Origin: Methanoculleus formosensis
GTDB taxonomy: Archaea; Halobacteriota; Methanomicrobia; Methanomicrobiales; Methanoculleaceae
Direction: 5' to 3'
Length of the DNA stretch: 64,000 nucleotides
Assembly: GCF_025384765.1 (NCBI RefSeq)
Contig: NZ_VHLL01000006.1
Coordinates: 1-64,000, forward strand
Shown: in pieces, positions 18,160 through 27,935 of the stretch
How positions within the stretch are numbered: the stretch's first letter is position 1
Layout: each line of letters opens with the position of its first letter
Translations under genes and position numbers: made by a program
The notes under the pieces: model-generated
What the model saw: the letters and a program-made list of their open reading frames with translations, nothing else
Told to the model about the DNA's origin: nothing
The model's database searches: none

Positions 18160-19233
18160 ATGAAAGGCCTGGCAATGTTAAAGATCGGGGAGATCGGCTG
18201 GATTGAGAAGGACAGACCTGCTTGCGGCCCGAGAGACGCCATCGTCAAACCGCTGGCGCTCGCGCCGTGCACGTCTGACGTCCACACCGTCTGGGAAGGA
18301 GCGATCGGGGACCGGCACAACCTCATCCTGGGGCACGAAGCGCTCGGGATCGTGGACGAAGTGGGCAGCGAGGTGAAAGATTTCAAGCCCGGCGACCGGG
18401 TCATCGTCCCGGCCATCACCCCGGACTGGGAGACGGAAGCCGCACAGCGCGGGTTCCCGTCGCAGACCGGCGGGCCTCTCGGGGGCTGGAAGTTCTCGAA
18501 CTTCAAGGACGGCGTATTCGGTGATTGCTTCCACGTCAATCTGGCCGACTACAACCTTGCGCACCTGCCGGAGGGGATGTCGCTTGAGGCCGGGGTCATG
18601 CTCCCGGATATGCTCAGCACCGGGTTTATGGGCGCCGAGAACGCCAACATCCAGATCGGGTCGACAGTCGCGGTCCTCGGGATCGGGCCGGTCGGGCTGT
18701 GCGGTGTCGCCGGCGCACGGCTGCGGGGCGCCGGGAGGATATTCGCCGTCGGAACCCGGCCTGCTTCCGTCAGGGTAGCGAAAGAGTACGGTGCAACGGA
18801 CATCATCAGTTACAAGGACGGGAACACCGCCGACCAGATCCTTGACAGGACCGGCGGGGCGGGCGTCGACGCCGTGATCATCGCCGGAGGCGGCCCTGAT
18901 ATCATGATGGACGCGATCAACGTGGCGAAACCCGGATCGGTGATCTCAAACATCAACTACTTCGGTTCGGGCCTGGGCGACCAGGACGTCATACCCCTTC
19001 CCCGCGTGGGCTGGGGGTTCGGGATGGCGGACAAGAACATCATGACCGGACTCTGCCCCGGCGGGAGGGTGCGGATGGAGCGGCTGGCCGAAGTCGTGAT
19101 GCACGGGCGCATGGACCCCGCGCTCATGGCGACGCATGTCTTCAAGGGGTTCGATAAACTCGAGGAGGCGCTTCTCCTGATGAAAGATAAGCCGAAGGAC
19201 CTGATCAAACCGGTCGTCATCGTAGAGCAGTAG
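18160..19233 (+). CDS. adh: NADP-dependent secondary alcohol dehydrogenase (zinc, medium-chain)
   Basis: 357 residues, closely resembling the Thermoanaerobacter brockii type secondary alcohol dehydrogenase along its whole length. Catalytic zinc ligands are Cys37, His59 and Asp150 (LPDMLSTGF). The Rossmann motif GIGPVG is followed by Gly198-Thr199-Arg200, the pattern that gives NADP preference. It oxidises secondary alcohols such as 2-propanol to ketones, which some Methanomicrobiales use as hydrogen donors for methane formation. The frame is open upstream, but the family N-terminus MKGLAML and an AAAGGAG site fix the ATG at 18160. Monocistronic. Confidence 0.95.
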   Translation: MKGLAMLKIGEIGWIEKDRPACGPRDAIVKPLALAPCTSDVHTVWEGAIGDRHNLILGHEALGIVDEVGSEVKDFKPGDRVIVPAITPDWETEAAQRGFPSQTGGPLGGWKFSNFKDGVFGDCFHVNLADYNLAHLPEGMSLEAGVMLPDMLSTGFMGAENANIQIGSTVAVLGIGPVGLCGVAGARLRGAGRIFAVGTRPASVRVAKEYGATDIISYKDGNTADQILDRTGGAGVDAVIIAGGGPDIMMDAINVAKPGSVISNINYFGSGLGDQDVIPLPRVGWGFGMADKNIMTGLCPGGRVRMERLAEVVMHGRMDPALMATHVFKGFDKLEEALLLMKDKPKDLIKPVVIVEQ

Positions 19234-19418
19234 AGGGGCCGGGTATCCCGTGCTATGGGTGCCGGCTCCCCGTTGTCATGGTGATCCGGTCGAGGAAGTA
19301 CCGAGAAAAACGATCTGTCTCCCCGGATACGGCTTTCCATCGGCTATCGTGATGACTGCCCCCGCCCCTGCAGGATGGGGGAGGAGGCCGAAGGCGCAGA
19401 GCAGGGCGAGGGAACCCC

Positions 19419-19928
19419 CTACTCCCCCAAGGCCTTCGCAATCACGCCGTCCAGGTGCCGGCGGTAGAGTTCCTGCGGGTCGAGTTCCCCGAGCCCTTCC
19501 GGTATCCTGACGACCACCCTGTCGATGCCGGCATTCACGAGCATCTTCGAGCACATCAGGCAGGGCGGGTCGTAAGACGGTGCTCCCGTCAGGCGCTCGA
19601 ACCCTGCCAGGTAGAGCGTACATCCGACCGCAGCCCGGCCCGCCTGCAGGAGCGCGTTCATCTCCGCGTGCACCGATCGGCAGAACTCGTAGCGCTCGCC
19701 GGAGGGGATGTTGTACTGCTTCCTTATGCAGGTGTTCAGTTCATCGCAGTGGGCCTCCCCACGCGGAGCCCCGTTGTGCCCGGTCGAGACGATCTCCCCT
19801 GCCGGGTTCACCACGACCGCCCCGTAACACCGCCGGATACAGGTGGATCGTCGGGCGGTCTCGACCGCGATGGCCATATACCACTCCGTCCGCGAGGCCC
19901 GGGGCGGTACGGGAGGTCGATCCATCAT
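19419..19928 (-). CDS. Deoxycytidylate (dCMP) deaminase family protein
   Basis: 169 residues. The zinc site is HAEMNAL with PPCLMCSKML, the C-H-E and P-C-x-x-C pattern of cytidine/deoxycytidylate deaminases of the ComEB type. STGHNGAPRGEAHCDE is typical of the dCMP subgroup. It converts dCMP to dUMP for thymidylate synthesis. The gene starts 70 bases downstream of the methyltransferase gene on the same strand, so they may be cotranscribed. Confidence 0.93.
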   Translation of the reverse strand: MMDRPPVPPRASRTEWYMAIAVETARRSTCIRRCYGAVVVNPAGEIVSTGHNGAPRGEAHCDELNTCIRKQYNIPSGERYEFCRSVHAEMNALLQAGRAAVGCTLYLAGFERLTGAPSYDPPCLMCSKMLVNAGIDRVVVRIPEGLGELDPQELYRRHLDGVIAKALGE

Positions 19929-19997
19929 GACCGCTCCTCCTTTGACCGCCTGCGCCCGCTCAGGTTTTCGCTCATGATAGATCTTCTGCCGCGCGGG

Positions 19998-20906
19998 TTA
20001 AAAAGAGGCGTTCTTCTGCTCGTGGGGTGACGCCCTGACCTCTCCGCTCTCTGGCTTCTCGAAGCAGAAGAAGCGATGCCTGCACCAGACGAGACCCCGG
20101 TCGGCCAGGACCTGCATCAGCCCTGTTGTCAGCCCCTCGGCCGCAAGGCTCACGGAGACGGCCGACGGGGCCAGGCGCGAGAGCGGGTCAGGGAGGTTCC
20201 GGCGTCGTGCAGCGTCGCGAACCGCGACGAACGGCCAGTAGAGGGGCGATGCGCTCGAGACCGTGCTCTCCTTCAGTATCATGCCGCATCCCTCGAAGAG
20301 CGACCGGTAATCTCCACCTCTCCGGTACACCGCCGCCCCGCTGAACTCCCCCTCGTGCTCCTTGAACTCCGGCTCCCTCCTCGCAAGCATCTCGATGAAG
20401 GTGAGATGCCCCCCCGGCCGGGTCACCCGGCAGAGTTCGCCGACGGTGCGGGCAAGTTCATCGTCGTCGGTGATGTAGCGCAGGGCCCAGACGGCGTTGA
20501 CGACATCGAACGCGCTGTCCTCAAACGGGAGCGGCAATCCGTCGATGACGGCGTGTTCGGCGTTGCGGATGCCCGTCGCATCCGCCGCCTGTCGTGCCGC
20601 CTCGACCATCCCCGGCGAGATATCCACCCCGACGACGTGCTTCACCTGCCGGGCGAACCAGAGCGTCCACCGGCCGACGCCGCACCCGTAATCGAGCACC
20701 GAAAAATGCGGTTCCAGTCTGACTGCCCTTGAGACGAGACGTTTCTGGCTGCCGTCGATGTAGGCGTTGTTCAGGTCGTCGGCGCCAATCACCGCCCTGA
20801 GCGGGTGATGGGGGTGTTGTCCGGCCATCTCATCCCAGGTCTCGCGTTGATCGTGCGTATCCTCACCCCGTTTGGTTGGAATGAGGTGCCGGTGAGTATT
20901 TAGCAT
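19998..20906 (-). CDS. Class I SAM-dependent methyltransferase
   Basis: 302 residues. The SAM-binding motif is VLDYGCGVGRWTLWFAR, with VVGVDISPGMVEAAR and FDVVNAVWALRYI behind it, a Methyltransf_11/25 pattern. The substrate is unknown. The N-terminal 40 residues are poorly defined, and an internal ATG (MAGQHPH) is possible. The dCMP deaminase follows on the same strand. Confidence 0.88.
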   Translation of the reverse strand: MLNTHRHLIPTKRGEDTHDQRETWDEMAGQHPHHPLRAVIGADDLNNAYIDGSQKRLVSRAVRLEPHFSVLDYGCGVGRWTLWFARQVKHVVGVDISPGMVEAARQAADATGIRNAEHAVIDGLPLPFEDSAFDVVNAVWALRYITDDDELARTVGELCRVTRPGGHLTFIEMLARREPEFKEHEGEFSGAAVYRRGGDYRSLFEGCGMILKESTVSSASPLYWPFVAVRDAARRRNLPDPLSRLAPSAVSVSLAAEGLTTGLMQVLADRGLVWCRHRFFCFEKPESGEVRASPHEQKNASF

Positions 20907-20946
20907 TTTCCACAGTATGGTGCATGGAAATGAGACTCGTTGAGGA

Positions 20947-21825
20947 TCAGTAAACTCCCTCGCCGGTTACGAGGATGCCCTTCACCGGATAGGTGCCGTT
21001 GCACGGACCCGTGAACTCGTGGCGCACACTCTCGCGGTACGAGTTCGACTGCCAGCCGAGAATCCACCACTGGTTTATCCCCTGGAAGTCGGTCGAGACG
21101 GCGAGGACGTTATCGTCCCCGGCGTCGAAGGAGAGGATGAACGGCACCTCGACGACGTAGCCGGACGACCCCGGGCTCACGTAGTAGTCGTCGACGGGCC
21201 CGCCGGAGGCGGTGAGGTTGCCGACGATCCGGTACGGCGCAAAGAGGGGCTCGGTTCCCACCGGTATCTTGGTGTCTATCTCGTGGCCGGGATTGGCATC
21301 AAACATAGAGAGTTCCATCTCGATGAGCACCGGCGTCTCTTCCGAAGATCGGTTGGAGTAGATATGGGTCGGTTTCGGGAGATCCGACTCGTTCTGCCCC
21401 GGCATAATCCCGATCGGTTTGATGCGGTTCTTGTAGACGGGATCGATCCGGTCGGCCGAGACCTTCAGCATGGGAACCCCACTAACGTCCTCGATGCGTA
21501 TCGAGATGTTGTCCCGGTCGAAATTGGTGAGGCTGGCGCGGGAGAGATCAAAGGGGGTCACGTTTGTTCCGGTATCCGGGTTGTAGCGGGATGGAAGGGG
21601 GATCAGGAGGACTACGTTCTCAATGGGGCCCGTCGTGGAGATCGTCAATCCGTAGTGATATGAGGATTCAAAGTTCTCGGATGCGGAGTAACACAGGACC
21701 CCTATGGTCAATACCATGAATATGAGTGAGAATACTACCAGAGCCGCGATTGCGATGGATACCTTCCTGATGAGGCCCAATCTATCCCTCCGTTCCCGAT
21801 CAAGCCATAGGGGAACTGCCCTCAT
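20947..21825 (-). CDS. Membrane-anchored extracellular protein of unknown function
   Basis: About 292 residues from the ATG at 21825 (MRAVPLWLDRE); an open frame reaches further upstream without a better start. One membrane helix near the N-terminus (about 16-42, IAIAALVVFSLIFMVLTIGV) is followed by a roughly 250-residue, beta-rich, Asn/Asp-rich exterior domain (YHYGLTISTTGPIENVVLLIPLP). It resembles other methanogen surface proteins of unknown role. It sits divergent to the hydrolase gene. Confidence 0.75.
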   Translation of the reverse strand: MRAVPLWLDRERRDRLGLIRKVSIAIAALVVFSLIFMVLTIGVLCYSASENFESSYHYGLTISTTGPIENVVLLIPLPSRYNPDTGTNVTPFDLSRASLTNFDRDNISIRIEDVSGVPMLKVSADRIDPVYKNRIKPIGIMPGQNESDLPKPTHIYSNRSSEETPVLIEMELSMFDANPGHEIDTKIPVGTEPLFAPYRIVGNLTASGGPVDDYYVSPGSSGYVVEVPFILSFDAGDDNVLAVSTDFQGINQWWILGWQSNSYRESVRHEFTGPCNGTYPVKGILVTGEGVY

Positions 21826-21959
21826 AAGTCTTCTCTCTTCAAAAATCCTTTTTCCGGTGGACCCGGACGGTCTAATTCCTTCGATCCCGGGCGAGCCCTT
21901 CCCGTGCCGTACCATTATATAGTATGGCCAGTCTCGGAACCCCGCAGAGGAGGTATTCC

Positions 21960-22829
21960 ATGCCTTACATCACCGTCGGAAAAGAAAACTCGGGTCCAAT
22001 CGACCTCTACTACGAAGATCATGGCACAGGCAAGCCGGTCGTCCTGGTCCACGGCTGGCCGCTCTCAAGCAAGTCCTGGGAGAAGCAGGTGCCGGCGCTG
22101 ATCGACGCGGGCTACCGCGTCGTCGCCTACGACCGCAGGGGGTTTGGCAACTCCGCCAAACCGACCCTCGGCTACGACTACGATACCCTGGCCGAAGACC
22201 TGCACACGCTCATGACGGAGCTCGACCTCGCCGGGGCAACGCTCGTCGGGTTCTCGATGGGCGGCGGCGAGGTCGCCCGCTACCTCGGCACCTACGGGAA
22301 CAACCGCGTGGAGCGCGCCGTCTTCATATCCGCGATCCCCCCGTTCCTGCTCAAAACCGCTGACAACCTCGAAGGCGTCAAGGGGAGCGCTTTTGACGGC
22401 TTCATGGAGAGCATCGCCGCCGACCGTCCGGCATTCCTCACCGGGTTCTTCCAGGACTTCTACAACGTCGACGTCTATGGGGGCGACCGGATCAGCGACG
22501 AGGTCCTCCGCCTCAGCTGGAACATCGCGGCCGCCGCCTCCCCGCGGGGCACGCTCGACTGCGTCCCGGCGTGGCTGACCGACTTTCGGGGCGACCTTGC
22601 GAAGATCGACGTGCCGGTTCTGGTGATCCACGGCGACGTCGACCGGATCGTGCCCTTCCCCGCCTCGGGCAAGCGCATCCACGATGCGGTCGAGGGGAGC
22701 CGTCTCGTGGTGATCGAGGGCGGGCCGCACGGGATCACCTGGACCCACGCCGGGGAGGTCAACCGGGAGTTGCTGGGCTTCCTTGAAGAGCAGGTCGAGC
22801 CGATGCAGCCGGTTGCCGGGCTCTCCTGA
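21960..22829 (+). CDS. Alpha/beta hydrolase, arylesterase or non-heme haloperoxidase type
   Basis: 289 residues. The nucleophile is Ser99 in GFSMGGGE, with the oxyanion strand LVHGWPLSSKSW and AYDRRGFGNSAKP before it; the acid and histidine follow in HGDVDRIVPF and GGPHGI. This pattern matches the chloroperoxidase or esterase subgroup of the superfamily. The natural substrate is unknown. GAGGAGG lies just before the ATG, which excludes the longer open frame. Confidence 0.92.
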   Translation: MPYITVGKENSGPIDLYYEDHGTGKPVVLVHGWPLSSKSWEKQVPALIDAGYRVVAYDRRGFGNSAKPTLGYDYDTLAEDLHTLMTELDLAGATLVGFSMGGGEVARYLGTYGNNRVERAVFISAIPPFLLKTADNLEGVKGSAFDGFMESIAADRPAFLTGFFQDFYNVDVYGGDRISDEVLRLSWNIAAAASPRGTLDCVPAWLTDFRGDLAKIDVPVLVIHGDVDRIVPFPASGKRIHDAVEGSRLVVIEGGPHGITWTHAGEVNRELLGFLEEQVEPMQPVAGLS

Positions 22830-22847
22830 GCGTGGGGGAGCCGCCTC

Positions 22848-24047
22848 TCAGTACACTGGAATGAGTCCGGCGTTCGCCCCGGTGATGCACCGGCCGCCCC
22901 CGCGGGAGACCACGAAGGTGTTCTCGATCCCGACCATCCCGACACCCGCGATCCCCTTCTTGGGTTCGAGTGAGATCACCATCCCCTCTTCGAGCGGCTC
23001 GTCGAAACCCCGGGCGATCACCGGCATCTCGTCCACCTGCAGGCCGACGCCGTGGCCCAGGAACTGCACCCGCCGCTCCCCGAACCCCATGAAGTTCTCG
23101 AGGAACGCCGGCTCAAGGCCGCCGAGTATCGTCTCGTAGATCTCTGCCGGGACCATCCCCGGCCGCAGCATCGATGCCGTCTCGTCCTGGACCTCCACGC
23201 ACCGGTGATGCGCCTCGTTCGCCTCTTCGGGGAGCGGCCGCCCGAACATATACGTCACCGTCTTGTCGGTGTGGTAGCCCTGCACCCCGCACCCGCAGTC
23301 GACGAAGACTAAATCTCCCGATCTAAGCTTCCGGTCATGGTTGCCGAGCACCGGCGCGCCGGGAGCCGCTCCGCGACACCCGCCCGGCCCGTCGAAGCTG
23401 GTCGGGTAGAGAGAGTTCTCTCCGAAACCGAGCTGTCCGAGCACCATCTCCGTCCCGAACATCCCGAACCGGGTTATCCCCTGGTGCCCCTCCCGGACCA
23501 TGCGGGAGAAGATCTCGCCGCCGAGTTCGGCCTCGCTCATCCCTTCGGTGAGCATACCGGGGACGCAGTCTTCGAGCACATGAGAGTGAATCCTCCCCGC
23601 CCGCTCCATGAGAGAGAGTTCGTAGGCGCTCTTCTTCGATCTGACCTTTGCCGCCTGTGCGTCGAGCGGCTTTACCTCGCGGAACGGGAAGTGTTTCCGG
23701 AAGCGTTCGAGCAGTGCGAGGGGCACCACCTCCGTCTCGAGATGGATCGTCTCCGGGCATGTCCCCATCCCGGCCGCGGCGTCCCGGTAACTCTTCATCG
23801 GCTGGATATCGGGGAAGAACGACTCGTCGAGCGCCCTCTCGTAACTCCGGCGCACCCAGAGGACGGCCTCGTCGCTACGGGGAACCAGGAGGACAGCGTC
23901 CTGCATCGTCCCGGTGAAGTAGAACTCGTTCACCCTCCCGAAGATGGCGGCAGCCTCCCACGACGGGTTCTCCGCATCCATGCGGAGCCGGAACCGCTCC
24001 ATGCGATCGCGGAGTTCGGAGGCGGGGGTTCTCTGGTCCATACGCAT
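22848..24047 (-). CDS. Xaa-Pro aminopeptidase family (M24) protein
   Basis: 399 residues with an N-terminal creatinase-like domain and a C-terminal pita-bread metallopeptidase domain. Metal ligands are visible in [21 protein letters not shown] (two Asp), the histidine in [12 protein letters not shown] and the Glu residues in ISLEPKK and [11 protein letters not shown]. It would cleave N-terminal residues before proline, or act as a related hydrolase. The start could also be the ATG two codons in. Convergent with the hydrolase gene, 18 bases apart. Confidence 0.92.
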   Translation of the reverse strand: MRMDQRTPASELRDRMERFRLRMDAENPSWEAAAIFGRVNEFYFTGTMQDAVLLVPRSDEAVLWVRRSYERALDESFFPDIQPMKSYRDAAAGMGTCPETIHLETEVVPLALLERFRKHFPFREVKPLDAQAAKVRSKKSAYELSLMERAGRIHSHVLEDCVPGMLTEGMSEAELGGEIFSRMVREGHQGITRFGMFGTEMVLGQLGFGENSLYPTSFDGPGGCRGAAPGAPVLGNHDRKLRSGDLVFVDCGCGVQGYHTDKTVTYMFGRPLPEEANEAHHRCVEVQDETASMLRPGMVPAEIYETILGGLEPAFLENFMGFGERRVQFLGHGVGLQVDEMPVIARGFDEPLEEGMVISLEPKKGIAGVGMVGIENTFVVSRGGGRCITGANAGLIPVY

Positions 24048-24147
24048 GATTGGGCGGCGATGGTATTTGGCTCTGGCGGGATTTCTGGCGACAGTCGGAG
24101 ACCGTTCCGACCACAGGGGTTATAGAGCCGCACCGTGCACTACTCTC

Positions 24148-24897
24148 ATGGACACCCCTTTTGTCTTTACCCTGCACGAGAACCTGCCCCGCCAGGGGCC
24201 GGGGAGCAACGCATGCACCCGGAAGGCCTTCTCGATGCTCGCCGGTCTCCCGCCCCAACCCGAGATCCTGGATATCGGGTGCGGGTCCGGGATGCAGACG
24301 GTCGAACTTGCCCGGATCTGCCCGGGCTGTCACCTCACCGCCACGGATATCTACCAGCCGTTCCTCGACGACCTCGCCCGGAGTGCGGCGTCGGCCGGGG
24401 TGGGCGACCGGATCGCCGCCGTCCGGGCCTCGATGGACGACCTGCCGTTCCCTGACGGATCGTTCGACGTCCTCTGGGCGGAGGGTTCGATCTTCATCGT
24501 GGGATTCCGAGAGGGGCTCGCCTCATGGAAGCGCCTCCTCCGGCCGGGGGGCTACCTCTGCCTCACCGAGGCCGCCTGGTTCACCGATACCCCCTCGCCG
24601 GAGGCAGCGACGTTCTGGAACGAGTGCTACCCGGCGATAACGACGGTCCGGAAGAACCGCGCGATCGCCGAGAGTGCCGGCTACGAGGTCGTCGCGACCT
24701 TTCCGCTGCCTGCGTCCGCATGGTGGGAGAATTACTATCTGCATGTCCTCAAGCGGATAGAAGACCTGCGGCCGAACTTCGCCGGTAATCCCGATGCGGA
24801 GGCGCAGATCGAGTTCGCCGAGCACGAGATCGCCGTCTACCGGGAGCATGCCGACGAGTACGGCTACGAGTTCTTCATCCTCCGGAAGGGAGTTTAG
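24148..24897 (+). CDS. SAM-dependent methyltransferase
   Basis: 249 residues from the ATG at 24148 (MDTPFVF). Motif I is ILDIGCGSGMQTVELAR and the motif II/III region is LPFPDGSFDVLWAEGSIF. WKRLLRPGGYLCLTEAAWF matches the Methyltransf_11/25 fold. The C-terminal third is helical. The substrate is not known. It is convergent with rsgA. Confidence 0.9.
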   Translation: MDTPFVFTLHENLPRQGPGSNACTRKAFSMLAGLPPQPEILDIGCGSGMQTVELARICPGCHLTATDIYQPFLDDLARSAASAGVGDRIAAVRASMDDLPFPDGSFDVLWAEGSIFIVGFREGLASWKRLLRPGGYLCLTEAAWFTDTPSPEAATFWNECYPAITTVRKNRAIAESAGYEVVATFPLPASAWWENYYLHVLKRIEDLRPNFAGNPDAEAQIEFAEHEIAVYREHADEYGYEFFILRKGV

Positions 24898-24906
24898 GGG
24901 AGGCCG

Positions 24907-26001
24907 TCACCTTCCTTTTGTCTTCCCGATATCCCTCTGGATCTTGCCGATCGCTTTCCAGCGTTTCTTCTCAAGCCTTACAAGCCCGATCTCCGCTTTA
25001 TCCTGTTCGAACGCGAGTTCCTGCACGAGCCTCTGAAAACTCTCCAGCCGTACCGCAGGGAGGGTTCCGGCCGCGACGGCCGCCCGCACCGCACAGCCCG
25101 GCTCTTCCTCGTGCCGGCAGTCCGAGAACCTGCAGCCTTCGGCGAGCGCGAGGATGTCGGGGAATGTCCCGGCGATGCCGGTGGATGCCGTACCGATGCC
25201 GACCTCACGCAGGCCGGGGTTGTCTATCATGAGCGCCCCGCCGGCGAGGATGAAGAGCTGGCGGACGGTCGTGGTGTGCCGCCCTTTCTCATCGTAGTCC
25301 CGGGTGTCCGAAGTGTCCTGCACCGGGCGGCCCATGAGCCGGTTGATCAGGGTGGACTTGCCGACGCCCGACGAGCCGATGAGGGCGATCGTCGTTCGCG
25401 GCGCGAGGTAGGGGTCGAGACGGTCGACGCCCTCCCCGCTCACGGCGCTGATGGGGATGACCGGTATGCCGGGGGAGACGGCGGCGAGTTCACCGGCGAG
25501 CGTTGCGGGATCGTCCGCGAGATCGGACTTGTTGATGACAATGACCGGGCGGGCGCCTGAAGCATGTGCTATCGCAAGATAACGTTCTATCCGGCGGGCG
25601 TTGAGGTCATGGCCGGCGGCCGTGACGATAAAGACCGTATCGATATTCGCCGCGATGACCTGGTCGGCGCCTTCGCGCCCCGGTGTCCCCCGCGCAAAGA
25701 GGGTCTTCTGCGGGAGGATATCGACGATCGTCGAGGTGCCGGCTTCCGGCTGGTCAAGGAGCACGACAAAGTCCCCGACGGCGGGAAAGCGGCCGAGTCT
25801 CCGCAGAGCCCCAGAGACCCCGGCCGTGACGGACCCGCCGTCGACGAGCACGTCCCACACGGTCTTCTGCCGGCAGGCCACCCGGCCGGCGAGATACGGA
25901 CCGGTGTATTTCGAGAATGCCGCATCGTGTTCCTCTGTCCAGCCGAGGTCTTTGAGCGTACAGGGATGCTGTTCTCCGCATCGGGGATTGGATTGGCTCA
26001 T
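24907..26001 (-). CDS. rsgA: Small-ribosomal-subunit-dependent GTPase A
   Basis: 364 residues with the circularly permuted GTPase order: VINKSDLA (G4) comes before GSSGVGKSTLINRLMG (G1), then DTSDTRD (G2) and DNPGLRE (G3). The C-terminal zinc site is CRFSDCRHEEEPGC. An OB-fold region (about 40-110) precedes the GTPase domain. In bacteria RsgA helps 30S maturation; in archaea its presence suggests acquisition from bacteria, with an uncertain target. Confidence 0.95.
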   Translation of the reverse strand: MSQSNPRCGEQHPCTLKDLGWTEEHDAAFSKYTGPYLAGRVACRQKTVWDVLVDGGSVTAGVSGALRRLGRFPAVGDFVVLLDQPEAGTSTIVDILPQKTLFARGTPGREGADQVIAANIDTVFIVTAAGHDLNARRIERYLAIAHASGARPVIVINKSDLADDPATLAGELAAVSPGIPVIPISAVSGEGVDRLDPYLAPRTTIALIGSSGVGKSTLINRLMGRPVQDTSDTRDYDEKGRHTTTVRQLFILAGGALMIDNPGLREVGIGTASTGIAGTFPDILALAEGCRFSDCRHEEEPGCAVRAAVAAGTLPAVRLESFQRLVQELAFEQDKAEIGLVRLEKKRWKAIGKIQRDIGKTKGR

Positions 26002-26136
26002 TGAAATGACCTTTCCTCTCTAAAATGTGTGGCATTCAAGGTGCCAAGTGCTTTGCGGTCGCGGTTATCGGCTGCATGCCGAAAGACCCCTCAGTTAGAG
26101 TACAGGGCGATGCCAGAAATGTGGCAGCCCGGGCAT

Positions 26137-27294
26137 CTACTTCATGGCCATCGTCTGCAGGACCGCCATGATCCCCGGTTTTGCCCTCCGTCCGAACGGC
26201 GATCCAAACCCGCCCATCTCGTCATCACCTGAGCCGAACATCTCGTCGTTCAGCCGTTCGGTGATCTCGTCGAGTATCCGTTTGTACGCAACGCAGTGGG
26301 GGTCGACCCCCTGGATCTCGCCGGCTGTCGGCGCAATCGCGTTGTAGGGGCACCCGCCCCGGCAGTATCTGGTATGGGAGCACTCTTTACAGGCGCCGTC
26401 GACGTAGTCCTTGAATGCGTGCATCAGTCTCCAGGCGTCCGATTGGGCGAGGTCTTCCTCCGCGGGGCGGTCGTAGACGTTCCCCATCGCATACTCCGGC
26501 ATCCCGACAAACCGGTAGCAGGGGTAGATGCTCCCGTCCGGCCCGAAGGCAAGGGTGCTTCCCATGCAGTCCACGAACGTGCAGACGGTGCCGTGCCGGA
26601 CGAAGACGCCCTTGCAGAGGTCGTTGATGTTCATGATCTCGATCTTGCCCAGGTTCTCCAGGTAGGTGTCGAGGAGGTAGACCAGCAGTTCCCCGTACTC
26701 CTCCGGTTCGAGCGCCCACTCCTTCGGGTCGTCGCTCCGAAGCGACGGCAGTGCAGGGTGGAGTTTGAGGGGGAAGCCGCTCGTGAGGAAGAAGTCGACG
26801 ATCTCCTCTTTGCGCCGGACCGACTGGTTGGTGAACGTGCAGATGAACCGGACATCAAGCCCGTTCTCCCGTGCAATCCCGTAGCCCCGCATCGTCTTTG
26901 CAAAGTAGCCCGTCCCCCTCTGCATGTCGGTGATCTCCTCGGGGCCGTCGATGCTCGAGCCGATGGGGATACGGTATTCCGCGAGGATCTTCGCCAGTTC
27001 CGGGGTGAGCAGCCAGAGGTTGCTCTGCAGGGCGAACGTCGGTTCAAGGTGGGCGAGTTCCTCCGAGAGGATGGGGAGCGCCTCGCGGTAGAAGTCTGCG
27101 CCGGCAAGGAGCGGTTCGCCCCCGTGGAAGGTGATGGTGACCTGATCGGACCGGTAGTCCTTGAGCCACGCCGCTATCTCCCGTACGGTCTCGATGCTCA
27201 TTTTTGGAGAACTTTCATCGGAACTCCAGCAGTAGTGGCACTTCGATGGGCAACCGAGGGTCGGGATGATCATGACGTGAAACGGGCTCTTCAT
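26137..27294 (-). CDS. Radical SAM/SPASM protein, probable peptide-modifying enzyme
   Basis: 385 residues. Cys15, Cys19 and Cys22 (CPSKCHYC) bind the radical SAM cluster and TFHGGEPLLAG is the GGE motif. The C-terminal SPASM region has GSIYPCYRF and CKECSHTRYCRGGCPYN for auxiliary clusters. This layout matches sulfatase maturases and peptide-modifying enzymes; I think it belongs to a methanogen family annotated as putative peptide-modifying. The C-terminal tail is Gly, Met and Phe rich (MGGFGSPFGRR). No precursor peptide gene was recognised within 150 bases on either side. Confidence 0.88.
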   Translation of the reverse strand: MKSPFHVMIIPTLGCPSKCHYCWSSDESSPKMSIETVREIAAWLKDYRSDQVTITFHGGEPLLAGADFYREALPILSEELAHLEPTFALQSNLWLLTPELAKILAEYRIPIGSSIDGPEEITDMQRGTGYFAKTMRGYGIARENGLDVRFICTFTNQSVRRKEEIVDFFLTSGFPLKLHPALPSLRSDDPKEWALEPEEYGELLVYLLDTYLENLGKIEIMNINDLCKGVFVRHGTVCTFVDCMGSTLAFGPDGSIYPCYRFVGMPEYAMGNVYDRPAEEDLAQSDAWRLMHAFKDYVDGACKECSHTRYCRGGCPYNAIAPTAGEIQGVDPHCVAYKRILDEITERLNDEMFGSGDDEMGGFGSPFGRRAKPGIMAVLQTMAMK

Positions 27295-27457
27295 CGTACC
27301 GAGTTCACTCTGAAGACTTTAATACCTATTTATACGGGCGCCGGGACCGCAGATACGGGCGGAGACTGACCCGGGAGGTATTCCCGTCCGGTTCCGCCCG
27401 AGGGTTCCCCGGAAACATTTTTTATTTCCTCTCCGTATGGATGTGCGAGGAAGGAAA

Positions 27458-27886
27458 ATGGAATTTTCCGAATGCGTGAAATTCGCGAACGAAAACCCCG
27501 TGACCTACATCGCGACGATGGACGGCGATCAGCCCCGGGTTCGGGCGTTTGCCATGTGGTTTGCCGATGCGACCGGGTTCTACTACCACACCGGGACGCC
27601 GAAGGCCGTCTGGCAGCAACTCATTAGAAACCCGAAGGTCGAGCTCTGCTTCTATGAGCCCGGCGAAGCGGGGAAGATGATGCGGGTCGCAGGCGCGGTC
27701 GAGTTCCTCGACGATCCGGCCTTGAAAGAGCGGCTTGTCGGGGACCGGCCGTGGCTCCTCCAGATCGGTCTCTCCGGCCCCGCCGACCCGAAACTCGCCG
27801 TCTTCCGCGTGGCCCACGGCGAGGCGTACTTCTGGACGATGGAGAACAACATGCGGGAAGCGGAGGCGCCGCGGGTCGGGTTCTGA
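27458..27886 (+). CDS. Pyridoxamine 5-phosphate oxidase-like flavin-binding protein
   Basis: 142 residues of the split-barrel PNPOx-like fold: YIATMDGDQPRVRAFAMWF, then FYYHTGTPKAVWQQLIRNPKVELCFYEPG and VAGAVEFLDDPALKERL. Members bind FMN, F420 or heme and reduce small molecules; the substrate is unknown. The GAGGAAGG site fixes the ATG at 27458 instead of the one 21 bases earlier. A second family member lies at 59401. Confidence 0.9.
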   Translation: MEFSECVKFANENPVTYIATMDGDQPRVRAFAMWFADATGFYYHTGTPKAVWQQLIRNPKVELCFYEPGEAGKMMRVAGAVEFLDDPALKERLVGDRPWLLQIGLSGPADPKLAVFRVAHGEAYFWTMENNMREAEAPRVGF

Positions 27887-27935
27887 GCCACCCTGCGCCT
27901 TTGCATGAAGTGAAGTACAGGGATAGCGATAGAAC

